Below are positions 41,825 to 50,361 of a DNA stretch of 64,000 nt, one piece after another. The first letter of the stretch is position 1; each line of letters starts with the position of its first letter. The notes beneath the pieces were generated by a model that made no database searches, had not been told where the DNA came from, and saw only the letters and a list, made by a program, of their open reading frames with translations. Location of the stretch: contig JACKCV010000002.1 of the NCBI GenBank assembly GCA_020633825.1, positions 1-64,000 of the forward strand. Reading direction: 5' to 3'. Made by a program: the position numbers and the translations under genes. This stretch comes from Fibrobacteria bacterium (GTDB taxonomy: Bacteria > Fibrobacterota > Fibrobacteria > UBA5070).

Positions 41825-42286
41825 ATGATCCTCCGTACCATCCTTCCCGTTCTGATGCTGGTCCTGAGCCTGCACGCGGCTCCGACCCAGAACAACCTGA
41901 TTTCCCGCGCCGGGGAAGTCCCGGTTTGGCTGTCTCCCGATCGCCAGCCCGGAGAGGAGCCGCTCTACCGCGCTCCCGCCGAGGAGTTGCTCCTCAAGCA
42001 GGACACCAAAGGCGACATGATCCAGGTGCGCACCCGCATGGGGGCGGTCGGCTGGGTGGAGGCCTCCAAGGTGCGGGAGTTCGTGGCCGAAACGGGAACC
42101 ACCGTCGATCTCGGCCAAGGGACGGTCCAGGGATACCTCGACAATCCCAATGCGATCTACATCCTCACCGACGAGAGCAAGATTCCTCCCGAGGGTTTCT
42201 CGATCATGCGCGATATGACCGCCTTCGTGCTCGACGACAACATCGATCGCGAGACCTTGGAGCGTCGCAACGAGGAAAATTTCTGA
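41825..42286 (+). CDS. Secreted SH3-like protein with conserved C-terminal tail (paralog A)
   Basis: A 153-residue exported protein: signal peptide (ILRTILPVLMLVLSLHA), an SH3-like domain (about 25-90; GDMIQVRTRMGAVGWVEASKV) and the segment GTVQGYLDNPNAIYIL. The tail ends DDNIDRETLERRNEENF. It is a clear paralog of 43133-43576, and its tail also matches the end of 43718-44008. AGGAG precedes the ATG. Function unknown; four bases separate it from the next gene, a serine hydrolase. Confidence 0.7.
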   Translation: MILRTILPVLMLVLSLHAAPTQNNLISRAGEVPVWLSPDRQPGEEPLYRAPAEELLLKQDTKGDMIQVRTRMGAVGWVEASKVREFVAETGTTVDLGQGTVQGYLDNPNAIYILTDESKIPPEGFSIMRDMTAFVLDDNIDRETLERRNEENF

Positions 42287-42290
42287 TCCG

Positions 42291-42881
42291 ATGGGTTTCG
42301 CGCGCGACCTCGACCTCGTGATCGTGCCAGGAGTCGGGGATTCCGGACCGGGCCATTGGCAAACTCTCTGGGAAACCGAATCCCCCCGGGCCAAACGGGT
42401 GGTCCAGGACGATTGGAGTCTGTCTTCCCGCGGAGATTGGGTGGCGAGGCTTCAATCGGTGATGGCGGACCAAGCTGGCCCTTGCGTCCTCGTCGGTCAT
42501 AGTGCCGGAGCGGTGACCATCGTGCATTGGGCCCAGCAGCCGGGAAGTCTCGTGGAACGGGTGCAGGGTGCATTCCTGGTGGCTCCACCGGATTTCGATG
42601 CCCCTCTTCCGGAGGGGTTTCCCCGGCCCGGAACGGTCGCGGAACTGGGGTGGTCGCCCCTTCCCCTTTCACCCCTGCCGTTCCCCACGTGCCTGGTGGC
42701 CAGCAGCAACGACCCCTTCGATCCGCACTTTCGAAGTCCCGCGCTCGCCCGGAGCTGGAAGGCCGTCTTCCGCCATGCGGGAGCCCTCGGACACATCAAC
42801 CTTGCCGCGGGATTCGGGCCCTGGGAGCAGGGGCGAGCCTGGTTCGAGGAATTTTGTCGGGATCTGGTTCCCGAACGTTGA
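42291..42881 (+). CDS. RBBP9/YdeN-family serine hydrolase
   Basis: A 196-residue alpha/beta-hydrolase of the RBBP9/YdeN family. It opens LVIVPGVGDSGPGHWQTLWE, has the nucleophile elbow LVGHSAGAVTIVHW, a candidate acid in SSNDPFDP and the His in GALGHINLAAGFGPW. Family members are small esterase-like cytoplasmic proteins of uncertain substrate. It lies 4 bp after the SH3-like gene and is probably cotranscribed. Confidence 0.88.
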   Translation: MGFARDLDLVIVPGVGDSGPGHWQTLWETESPRAKRVVQDDWSLSSRGDWVARLQSVMADQAGPCVLVGHSAGAVTIVHWAQQPGSLVERVQGAFLVAPPDFDAPLPEGFPRPGTVAELGWSPLPLSPLPFPTCLVASSNDPFDPHFRSPALARSWKAVFRHAGALGHINLAAGFGPWEQGRAWFEEFCRDLVPER

Positions 42882-43045
42882 TGCGATGGGCCGAACGGAT
42901 CGTTCCTTGGGGGCCATAGCGGATCTGGGGAGGCGGAAGACCTGACGGCCTCTTCTCCTCGGATGGGGCGACGCCGACCCGCCTGCGGAGGAGGGGCATC
43001 CGGATCGGATGCGACGGGGCGCAGGTATCGGTAGACCTGGAAACG

Positions 43046-43078
43046 AAAAAGCCGCATCCGGCGGTGGCGAATGCGGCC
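43046..43078 (-). terminator. Intrinsic terminator after SH3-like paralog B
   Basis: On the minus strand GCCGCATTCGC pairs with GCCGGATGCGGC-type sequence (43067-43077 with 43051-43061), followed by five U. Confidence 0.75.
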
Positions 43079-43132
43079 TGACTCGATGGATTTCCCGTCC
43101 GGACCCCCCCACAGGGGGCCGAAAGGAGAGAA

Positions 43133-43576
43133 TCAGTTGTTCTCGTTGTTGCGGAACTCGGTGGCTTCGCGATCCATGTTTCCTTGGATGGCATCGACGA
43201 AGGAACGATCGAGCTGGATGCCGCCCATGGCGTTGGATTCTTCCTGCAAGATGTACACGGCCTGGGGATTGTCGATGTAACCCTCGATCTTGCCCGAACC
43301 GAGGTCCATGGATGCACCCTGCGACTGGTTGAATTCCTTGAGAAGTTTGGACTCGGCCCAAAGCTCCTGACCATCCTTGGTGCGCACCTGGGTCATTCCG
43401 CCCTTGCGGGAGACTTCGGTGAAGGTCTCGGTCGAGGAGGCCTTGTAGACAGCGGCCTCGTTCACGGCACGCTTCTGGTTGGCATAGAGGGGAACCTCTC
43501 CGCCGTTGGAAATGAGCTGCTTGGCCATGGTGGCCGAAGCGGTGAGAAGAAGAGCAAGCAGGAAAGCGCGACGCAT
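43133..43576 (-). CDS. Secreted SH3-like protein with conserved C-terminal tail (paralog B)
   Basis: A 147-residue protein with a signal peptide (RRAFLLALLLTASATMA). It is paralogous to 41825-42286 over its whole mature length: ISNGGEVPLY against ISRAGEVPVW, GGMTQVRTKDGQELWAESK against the SH3-like core, and GKIEGYIDNPQAVYIL against GTVQGYLDNPNAIYIL. The tail is IQLDRSFVDAIQGNMDREAT plus EFRNNENN. Function unknown; probably periplasmic. Strong terminator downstream. Confidence 0.7.
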   Translation of the reverse strand: MRRAFLLALLLTASATMAKQLISNGGEVPLYANQKRAVNEAAVYKASSTETFTEVSRKGGMTQVRTKDGQELWAESKLLKEFNQSQGASMDLGSGKIEGYIDNPQAVYILQEESNAMGGIQLDRSFVDAIQGNMDREATEFRNNENN

Positions 43577-43717
43577 GAGAGGTCCTCCAGCGAGGAGACG
43601 AGACGTGGAACCACCCCAATCTAGGGATCAGATCGCCTCCGCGCAACGGGTTTTCACACCTTCGAGAAACACCACGACCCTCGGAAGGTGCGAGATCGTC
43701 GACGCGGAGGCCGGGAA

Positions 43718-44008
43718 TCAGCGATTTTCGTTGTTGGCGACTTCCATGGCTTCGCGGACCAGGTTTCCGGGAGGGGAAAGCAGGAGGTCGCGATCGAGTC
43801 GGATGGACGAGAGTTCGATGGTGGGCGCGCCGTCGACGCGGATCGTGGTCGTCGAAGCTGTGGATTTGGCTTTCACCAGGATGGTTCCGCCGGTCACGGA
43901 AGTTCCTTCCGAGGTGGCTGGAGTGGCCGTGGTGATCTCGGGGACCAAGGGGGTGGCGTGGACGGCACCGACGAGCAAAGCCGCAACGAAAAGGGGTGCG
44001 AGTTTCAT
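43718..44008 (-). CDS. Small secreted protein sharing the conserved tail (paralog C)
   Basis: A 96-residue protein with a signal peptide (KLAPLFVAALLVGAVHA), a Thr/Ser/Ala-rich middle, and the C-terminal stretch IRLDRDLLLSPPGNLVREAM plus EVANNENR. That stretch matches the tail of paralog B (LDR...GN..RE..E..NNEN) although the SH3-like domain is absent. AGGAGG lies before the ATG. Function unknown. Confidence 0.65.
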   Translation of the reverse strand: MKLAPLFVAALLVGAVHATPLVPEITTATPATSEGTSVTGGTILVKAKSTASTTTIRVDGAPTIELSSIRLDRDLLLSPPGNLVREAMEVANNENR

Positions 44009-44222
44009 GGGGACATCCTCCTATGGTGGGTTGCGAGGCGGGGAGACCATCCTCGTTTCCTTGAATGTATCCGAGGTCGGTCCGAGGGACCTTGCAATGG
44101 ATCCGAATTCGTTTCCCGTCCGAATTTTTCTTGGAATGTTCCATTCTGGAGGGGAGGTCGGTGCAGGGGCGATGGAGCGGAAGGTCGATCCCCGAGGAGG
44201 GATGTACCTTGCACCCCTGCTT

Positions 44223-45035
44223 ATGATGAACACCGAAACATCCAAGGATTCCTTGGTCCGTTGGCTGGATCGCGAGGCCACCCTGCGCATCGTGGCCACG
44301 GACGCGACGCACACGACTCGCGCGCTCTGCCTGCTCCACGACCTCGAAGGGGAGACCGCCCGAACGTTCGCGCGCGCGGTCCTCGGAGGTCTGCTCCTGG
44401 CATCGGACCTGAAGTCGTTCCAGACCCTTTCGTTGCAGATCGAGATCGCCGACCGGGTGTACCACATCGATGCCACCGGCGAAGCGCTGGTGCGCGCCAT
44501 GGTGACCCGTCGGGCGCACGAAACCCCGGTTTCCCGACTGGCCCTTCGTCGGTTCGGGCAGAAGGGCATGCTGTACCAGTCCGTGGTGGACATCCCCTCG
44601 CAGGACATCGCCGGGGTGTTCGAAGGGTTCGTCCTGCAATCGGACCAGCAGGTCATGCGCGCGTGCCTGGAATGCGAGCTCGACCCCCAGGGGCTTCCCG
44701 TCGGTGTCCAGGGAGCCCTGGTCCGCGGATTCCCGGACACTCCCGCGGGTGCCCTGCAGGCCTTGATCGCGCGTTGGGACCTGCGCGTCGGATGGAAAGT
44801 GGACGACCCCGCGGCGGGCCTCGACGACCGTACCTGGGATCGGTTGTCCCATCAGGCGGTGGAGCACCATTGCCCGTGTTCCCGCGAACGGGCGTTGGGC
44901 TCGGTGCGGGCCTTGGGAGACGTCGCGCTCCGAGAGGCCGCTTCCAAGGGGGAACCCATGGAGGTCGTGTGCGATTTCTGTCGGAGCGTCTACAGCTTCG
45001 GACCGGCCGAGTTCGCTCCCGAGTCGGCCGGCTGA
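44223..45035 (+). CDS. hslO: Redox-regulated chaperone Hsp33
   Basis: Hsp33 is a cytoplasmic holdase activated by oxidation of a zinc-bound Cys cluster. The 270-residue protein keeps the four ligands: Cys217 and Cys219 in HHCPCSRER, and Cys250 and Cys253 in VVCDFCRSVYSF. The N-terminal domain has the usual GLLLAS and DIAGVFEGFVLQSDQ segments. The start is one of two adjacent ATGs (44223 or 44226) with no clear SD. Its last 46 bases overlap the convergent HTH gene. Confidence 0.9.
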   Translation: MMNTETSKDSLVRWLDREATLRIVATDATHTTRALCLLHDLEGETARTFARAVLGGLLLASDLKSFQTLSLQIEIADRVYHIDATGEALVRAMVTRRAHETPVSRLALRRFGQKGMLYQSVVDIPSQDIAGVFEGFVLQSDQQVMRACLECELDPQGLPVGVQGALVRGFPDTPAGALQALIARWDLRVGWKVDDPAAGLDDRTWDRLSHQAVEHHCPCSRERALGSVRALGDVALREAASKGEPMEVVCDFCRSVYSFGPAEFAPESAG

Positions 45036-45250
45036 TCGGAGAGCAGCGCGTTCCAATCGACCTCCAGAGCCTGGCGGATGCGATCGAGCGTCCCCACTTT
45101 CGGTTCGCGTGAACCGGCGAGGATGCGGGAAACGGTGCTCTTGTCGATGCCGTTCTCGTGGGCGAAAAGTTCGAAGGACCGATAACCAGCTTGATGGATG
45201 AGCTGGATGATGTTCTTGCGCAGGTTCCCCTGCAGCGGTTTCGGGTGCAT
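44990..45250 (-). CDS. XRE-type helix-turn-helix regulator
   Basis: An 86-residue DNA-binding protein. The Cro/C1-type helix-turn-helix occupies about 10-68 (YRSFELFAHENGIDKSTVSR then ILAGSREPKVGTLDRIRQAL). The short acidic tail is encoded antisense to the end of hslO, a 46-bp convergent overlap. A perfect 7-bp inverted repeat at 45372-45389, about 120 bp before the ATG, could be its operator. Target genes unknown; hemB lies divergently. Confidence 0.8.
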   Translation of the reverse strand: MHPKPLQGNLRKNIIQLIHQAGYRSFELFAHENGIDKSTVSRILAGSREPKVGTLDRIRQALEVDWNALLSDQPADSGANSAGPKL

Positions 45251-45371
45251 GACCAGGTTCCTGGGGCGAGGTGGAAGGCGTCCTGGAGGAAGCGACGGAG
45301 GAATTGTCCGGGTGCCGCGCGTTCGCGGTCCACCCGGTATGTCGAAAGAATAGGCTTCGTTCCCGGATCGT

Positions 45372-45389
45372 GGTTGCCAATCGGCAACC
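45372..45389. promoter_or_regulatory. Candidate operator (7-4-7 inverted repeat)
   Basis: GGTTGCC AATC GGCAACC is a perfect dyad in the 273-bp region between the HTH gene and hemB. A minus-strand TATTCT lies at 45352-45347, so the dyad sits near the -35 region of the HTH gene. Autoregulation is plausible but unproven. Confidence 0.4.
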
Positions 45390-45523
45390 GGGCCTCGTCG
45401 GCAAGGGATCATCCAAGGAACCTCCATCGATTCCTTGTCTTTGCAACTCCTGGATTCATTGGGGTTTTTGGAAACTTTCCAGATCGATTCCCGAGGGGTG
45501 CGTGCCAGGGGTATTTTTCTGCG

Positions 45524-46504
45524 ATGTTCTCTCCGACCCACCGTCCTCGCCGCAATCGCCGCAACGCCTCCATTCGAACTCTGGTCCAGGAAACCGTCCT
45601 GAGGCCGGAGCATCTCGTGATGCCGTGTTTCGTGCAGGAGGGGGAGAATCAATCCACCCCCATCGAAGCCCTGCCGGGGTGCTTCCGCCATACCATCGAC
45701 CGTCTGATCGAGGCCGTGCGCCAATGGCAGGAGCTGGGCATCCGGGCGGTGGCCTTGTTTCCCGTGACGCCGCCGGAGCTCAAGACCTCCGACGCCCGGG
45801 CGGCCCTCGATCCGCAGGGGCTGGTGCCCACCACGGTGCGCGCGCTCAAGTCGGCTTGCCCCGAGGTGCTGGTGATCACCGACGTCGCCCTGGATCCCTT
45901 CACCGACCATGGCCACGATGGGCTGATGTCCACCGACGGGCGCATCCTCAACGACGAAACCGTGGCCCATCTCGCCCGGATGGCCCTGGTGCACGCGCAA
46001 GCCGGGGCGGACCTCGTGGCTCCGTCGGACATGATGGACGGTCGGGTCGGGGCCATCCGCGAAGCTCTCGATGGACAGGGGTTCATCGACACCGGGATCC
46101 TCGCCTATTCGGCCAAATACGCCTCGGCTTTCTACGGGCCGTTCCGGTTCGCCCTCGATTCGGCTCCTGGCCAGGGGGACAAGAAGACCTACCAGATGGA
46201 TCCCGCCAATCGCCGCGAAGCACGTCGCGAAGCGGAATTGGACGAATGGGAGGGGGCGGACATCCTGATGGTCAAGCCGGGGTTGCCCTATCTCGATGTG
46301 CTCGCGGATTTGCGGGAACGGACCTCCCTTCCCTTGGCGGCCTACCATGTCTCCGGCGAATTCGCCATGCTGAAGGCCGCTTCGGAGAAAGGGTGGATCG
46401 ATTATGATCGGTGCCTCCTCGAAAGCCTCCTGGCCTTTCGTCGGGCCGGTGCCGATTTCATCCTGACCTACGGCGCGGCCGACGCCGCGAAATTGCTGCG
46501 CTGA
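45524..46504 (+). CDS. hemB: Delta-aminolevulinic acid dehydratase (porphobilinogen synthase)
   Basis: HemB joins two 5-aminolevulinate molecules to porphobilinogen in tetrapyrrole synthesis. The 326-residue protein has the two Schiff-base lysines in YSAKYASAFYGPFR and ILMVKPGLPYLDV. The metal site reads DVALDPFTDHGHDG with Asp instead of the Cys triad, so this is the zinc-independent, Mg-type enzyme. The ATG at 45524 starts the conserved HRPRRNRRNASIRTLV region. No other heme gene is in the window. Confidence 0.95.
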   Translation: MFSPTHRPRRNRRNASIRTLVQETVLRPEHLVMPCFVQEGENQSTPIEALPGCFRHTIDRLIEAVRQWQELGIRAVALFPVTPPELKTSDARAALDPQGLVPTTVRALKSACPEVLVITDVALDPFTDHGHDGLMSTDGRILNDETVAHLARMALVHAQAGADLVAPSDMMDGRVGAIREALDGQGFIDTGILAYSAKYASAFYGPFRFALDSAPGQGDKKTYQMDPANRREARREAELDEWEGADILMVKPGLPYLDVLADLRERTSLPLAAYHVSGEFAMLKAASEKGWIDYDRCLLESLLAFRRAGADFILTYGAADAAKLLR

Positions 46505-46608
46505 AGGCTCCTGCGCCCCCTGGTCGGAGGAGAGCGGATCATTCCGCAACGTTTTGTCGAGGATTCCCTCTTCCCTTTCGAGTCGGGGAAGGGTACTCTG
46601 GAGGCATC

Positions 46609-46989
46609 ATGAGCCAGGAATATCCCCTCAAGGGGTGCAGCATCCTTCTGGTCGAGGACGATCCCGGAGTCCTCGAACTGGTCAACCTGATCCTCACCGA
46701 AGCGGGGGCGACCGTGGTCGCCGTCGGCGATCCGGATGCGGCATCCTCCCTGGTGCCCTTCCCGAAGATCGACATCCTGGTGACCGATGTCGTGCTTCCG
46801 GGAAGAAGCGGGTTCCAGCTCGCCGAAGAGATCGTCGGAATGCGTCCGTCCACCAAGGTCCTGTTCATGTCGGGGTACGGCGATCCCGAAATCGGCGCGC
46901 GCGATCTTCCCACGGCGTTCGATTCGGCCCTGAAGCCGTTCCTGCCCGAGGATCTGGTCGCGAAGCTCTTCGCCCTGCGCAAGCGCTGA
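46609..46989 (+). CDS. Single-domain response regulator (CheY-like)
   Basis: A 126-residue receiver domain without output domain: acidic pocket VEDD (16-18), phosphoacceptor Asp60 in VTDVVLPG, and Lys109 in ALKPF. GGAGG precedes the ATG. No kinase is adjacent; the nearest are the PAS kinase at 28130 and the hybrid kinase at 60614. The VLPGRSGFQLAE stretch resembles the receiver domains of hybrid kinases. Confidence 0.88.
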   Translation: MSQEYPLKGCSILLVEDDPGVLELVNLILTEAGATVVAVGDPDAASSLVPFPKIDILVTDVVLPGRSGFQLAEEIVGMRPSTKVLFMSGYGDPEIGARDLPTAFDSALKPFLPEDLVAKLFALRKR

Positions 46990-47080
46990 CGCGCGAATTC
47001 TCCTCCGACACTGGGCTAAAATCGGACTCGTAGGTACTTTTTCGGGCTTCCACCATCACGAATGCCCGGGAGATTCTGCC

Positions 47081-48724
47081 ATGTCCGTCCACGCCCTTGC
47101 CGGAAAGCCCGCACCGCGCGACCTCCTCGTGTACCTTCCCGAGCTCGTTTCGGCCTACTACACGGGCAAGCCCGATGTCTCGATTCCCGAGCAGCAGGTG
47201 TCGTTCGGGACCTCCGGCCATCGCGGATCCTCCCTCAAGACCGCCTTCAACGAGGACCACATCCTGGCCGTCACCCAGGCTCTGGTGGAGTACCGACGGG
47301 AAGAAGGGGTCACCGGTCCGGTCTTCGTCGGCATCGACACCCACGCCTTGTCGGTTCCCGCCCGCGACACCGCCCTGGAAGTGCTCGGGGCCCACGGGGT
47401 CCATGCCCTGGTGCAGACCGGCGGTGGGTTCACTCCCACCCCTGCCGTCAGCCATGCCATCCTGACGTACAACAAGGGACGCACCACCGGCCTCGCCGAC
47501 GGCATCGTGATCACCCCCTCGCACAATCCACCCGCCGACGGGGGATTCAAGTACAACCCGACCAACGGCGGACCCGCCGACACCAACGTGACCAAGCGGA
47601 TCCAGGATCGCGCCAACGAGATCCTGCGCAACGGCCTCAAGGAAGTCCTGCGCGTCCCCCTGGCCCGTGCCAAGGCGTCCGGCTGCGTGACGGAATTCGA
47701 CTTCCTGGGATCCTACGTCGACGACCTCGGATCCATCATCGACTTCCAGCCGATCGCGTCCTCGGGATTGCGCATCGGCGTCGACCCCATGGGCGGAGCC
47801 GCGGTGAAGTACTGGGAGCCGATCGCGTCCAAGTACGGACTGAACCTCGAGGTGGTGAACCCGGTGGTCGATCCGACCTTCGGCTTCATGTGCGTCGATC
47901 GCGACGGCAAGATCCGAATGGACTGCAGCTCCCCTTGGGCCATGGCGGGGCTCGTGGCCCTGAAGGATCGGTTCGACATCGCCTTCGGCAACGACTCCGA
48001 CACCGATCGACACGGGATCGTCGCGCCCTCGGTGGGGCTGCTCAATCCCAACCACTACCTCGCCGTGGCCATCCAGTACCTGTTCGGCGGGGCGCGACCG
48101 GGTTGGAAATCCGACGCGGCCATCGGCAAGACGCTGGTGAGCTCCTCCATGATCGATCGCGTGGCCGCCTCCCTGGACCGGAAACTGTCCGAAGTTCCCG
48201 TGGGCTTCAAGTGGTTCGTCGACGGCCTGGTCGACGGCTCGTTCGGGTTCGGCGGCGAGGAAAGCGCCGGAGCTTCGTTCCTGCGCAAGGACGGCTCCGT
48301 CTGGAGCACCGACAAGGACGGGATCATCCTGAATCTCCTGGCCGCGGAAATCACGGCCAAGACCGGCAAGGATCCCGGATTGCACTACAAGGATCTCGAG
48401 GCGCGCTTCGGCTCTCCGGTGTACGAACGCATCGACGCCCCCGCCGACCGCGAACAGAAGGCGAAGTTGTCCCGTCTCAGCCCCGAGGCCGTGAAGGCGA
48501 CCTCGCTGGCGGGCGAGGCCATCGTGGCCAAGCTCACCAACGCCCCGGGCAACGGAGCCGCCATCGGCGGGCTCAAGGTCGCGACCGAGAACGGTTGGTT
48601 CGCCGCCCGTCCCTCCGGCACCGAGGACGTGTACAAGATCTACGCCGAGTCCTTCAAGGGAGAGGCGCATCTGCGGGCCATCCAGGACGAGGCGAAGGAC
48701 ATCGTCTCGGCCGCCCTGGCGTGA
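47081..48724 (+). CDS. pgm: Phosphoglucomutase (alpha-D-glucose phosphate-specific)
   Basis: Pgm interconverts glucose-1-phosphate and glucose-6-phosphate, linking glycolysis to glycogen and sugar-nucleotide synthesis. The 547-residue length is typical. Motifs: SFGTSGHRGSS near residue 41, the phosphoserine loop ITPSHNPPADGG, the Mg-binding loop GNDSDTDRHG, the sugar-binding GGEESAG and the phosphate-binding RPSGTEDVYK. Coupled to the downstream HAD phosphatase by a GTGA overlap. Confidence 0.96.
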   Translation: MSVHALAGKPAPRDLLVYLPELVSAYYTGKPDVSIPEQQVSFGTSGHRGSSLKTAFNEDHILAVTQALVEYRREEGVTGPVFVGIDTHALSVPARDTALEVLGAHGVHALVQTGGGFTPTPAVSHAILTYNKGRTTGLADGIVITPSHNPPADGGFKYNPTNGGPADTNVTKRIQDRANEILRNGLKEVLRVPLARAKASGCVTEFDFLGSYVDDLGSIIDFQPIASSGLRIGVDPMGGAAVKYWEPIASKYGLNLEVVNPVVDPTFGFMCVDRDGKIRMDCSSPWAMAGLVALKDRFDIAFGNDSDTDRHGIVAPSVGLLNPNHYLAVAIQYLFGGARPGWKSDAAIGKTLVSSSMIDRVAASLDRKLSEVPVGFKWFVDGLVDGSFGFGGEESAGASFLRKDGSVWSTDKDGIILNLLAAEITAKTGKDPGLHYKDLEARFGSPVYERIDAPADREQKAKLSRLSPEAVKATSLAGEAIVAKLTNAPGNGAAIGGLKVATENGWFAARPSGTEDVYKIYAESFKGEAHLRAIQDEAKDIVSAALA

Positions 48725-49401
48725 TCCGTCCGCGAGTCGTCCTGTTCGATTTCGACGGGACGCTCGCCGATACCTTCCCGCGCGTGGAACGCCTCCTGCC
48801 GAGGCTGGCGCGGGAGCTGCGGTTCCGATGCCCTCCGTCCGGCGAGATCCGGGATCTCCGCGAGCTCCCTGTGGGTCGGATCCTGTCCAGCCTCGGGATC
48901 GCTCCCTGGAAGGTCCCGCTGGTCCTTTGGAGGGCGCGGGCGCTCCTGGCCGTCGATCCGGAACCGATCTCCCTCTTTCCGGGGATTTCCGAACTCCTGG
49001 GCATGCTCGACGCCGCGGAGGTGGAATGGGCCATCCTGACCAGCAACTCCCCGTCCCTGGTACGGACCACATTGCGGAAATCCGGAGTCCCCGAACCCGG
49101 GTGGCTCGAGGCGGGGTTGGGATTGCACAGCAAGGCGAAGCTCCTGAGGAGAATGGCGGAGAGGTTCGGGGTCGAGCGCGCAGATCTTCTGTTCGTTTCC
49201 GACGAAACCAGGGACGTGGATGCTGCCCGCAAAGCCCAGGTCCCGATGGTTTCCGTGTCCTGGGGATATTCCAGCCCTTCCGCCCTGGAGCGCGCCGGGG
49301 CTGGGGAGGTGATTGGAACCGTCGTGCAGTTGGCGGCGCGCATTCTCGCGCAACCCGTTGATCTGCAAGACGTTGGAGATGGAGTGACGAACCGGGAGTA
49401 G
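48721..49401 (+). CDS. HAD-superfamily hydrolase (phosphoglycolate phosphatase-like)
   Basis: A 226-residue haloacid-dehalogenase phosphatase: LFDFDGTLADTF (motif I), ILTSNSP (motif II), the Lys in HSKAKLL and FVSDETRDVDAA (motif III/IV), with a helical cap between. It is closest in layout to phosphoglycolate phosphatases, but the substrate cannot be fixed. The start is a GTG overlapping the pgm stop (GTGA), so the two are coupled. Confidence 0.85.
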   Translation: MIRPRVVLFDFDGTLADTFPRVERLLPRLARELRFRCPPSGEIRDLRELPVGRILSSLGIAPWKVPLVLWRARALLAVDPEPISLFPGISELLGMLDAAEVEWAILTSNSPSLVRTTLRKSGVPEPGWLEAGLGLHSKAKLLRRMAERFGVERADLLFVSDETRDVDAARKAQVPMVSVSWGYSSPSALERAGAGEVIGTVVQLAARILAQPVDLQDVGDGVTNRE

Positions 49402-49490
49402 TCATCTAGTTTGCCTCTGGCGAGGATTCCGCGACCCTCGCTACTCACCCGGCGTCGCGGCACGTGCGTTTTCCTCCGCGAGGTTGAACC

Positions 49491-50279
49491 GTGAAAGCTG
49501 CTGTCCTTCTTTCCGGATGTGGATTTCTTGATGGCTCCGAGATCCAGGAATCGGTGCTCGCCCTGTTGCATCTCCAGAAGGAGGGATTCGAGGTCCAATG
49601 CTTCGCACCCTTCATGGAGCAGCACCACGTCGTCGACCACAGGATGGGCGAGGAAGTCTCGGAATTCCGCAACGTCCTGGTGGAATCGGCCAGGATTTCC
49701 CGCGGGAAGATCGAACCCCTTTCCGAACTGGATCACACGGAATTCGACTGCCTCGTGATGCCCGGAGGTTTCGGTGTCGCCAAGAACCTCACGAAATGGG
49801 CCTTCCTCGGCGCCTCGGGGGGGATCCACCCTGCGGTGAGGGACGTGGTCCGGGCCTTCGTCGCCAACCGTCGCCCCGTGCTGGCCCTGTGCATGGCGTC
49901 CACCACGGTGGCCAAGGCCATCCAATCCCTCGAGCTCAAACCCACGTTGACGGTGGGGGATCCCGCGGGGAATTCCCCCTACCCCGTGTCGGAAATTGTC
50001 GCCGCCTTGGAGTCGACCGGCGCGATCCATCTCCCGCGCGCCGCGGACGAACCCTGCGTCGACGAGGCCAACCGCATCGTCACGGTCCCCTGCTACATGA
50101 TGGAAACCGACATCGTGGCGGTCGAACGGGGCATCCTGGCGGGGGTCCAGGCCACTTTGGTCCTTTCGGACGCGGCCATGGTGAGCCGCATCACCGCCGT
50201 CGAGGAGGACTCCGAGACCACCTTGGATTCCACGGCATCCCTCGTGGATGCGGAAACGGCCCCGGAGCCTCCCGCCTGA
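49491..50279 (+). CDS. elbB: ElbB-like DJ-1/PfpI-family protein
   Basis: A 262-residue member of the DJ-1/PfpI superfamily, ElbB (isoprenoid-associated glyoxalase-like) branch: GCGFLDGSEIQESVLALLHL at the N-terminus, LVMPGGFGVAKNLT, and the nucleophile Cys in VLALCMASTT. ElbB has weak glyoxalase activity in E. coli; its physiological role is unclear. About 35 extra acidic C-terminal residues follow the core. The start is a GTG with GAGG upstream. Confidence 0.88.
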   Translation: MKAAVLLSGCGFLDGSEIQESVLALLHLQKEGFEVQCFAPFMEQHHVVDHRMGEEVSEFRNVLVESARISRGKIEPLSELDHTEFDCLVMPGGFGVAKNLTKWAFLGASGGIHPAVRDVVRAFVANRRPVLALCMASTTVAKAIQSLELKPTLTVGDPAGNSPYPVSEIVAALESTGAIHLPRAADEPCVDEANRIVTVPCYMMETDIVAVERGILAGVQATLVLSDAAMVSRITAVEEDSETTLDSTASLVDAETAPEPPA

Positions 50280-50325
50280 AACCAGGAAGGGGTCTCCGGA
50301 GCCGTCGGCTCCCGGGCGATGTCGT

Positions 50326-50355
50326 CCTCCCTCCGATCTGGACGCCGGAGGGAGG
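50326..50355. terminator. Hairpin between elbB and sodB
   Basis: CCTCCCTCCG (50326-50335) pairs with CGGAGGGAGG (50346-50355) in the 82-bp convergent gap. No clear U-tract. Confidence 0.5.
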
Positions 50356-50361
50356 GGGACC

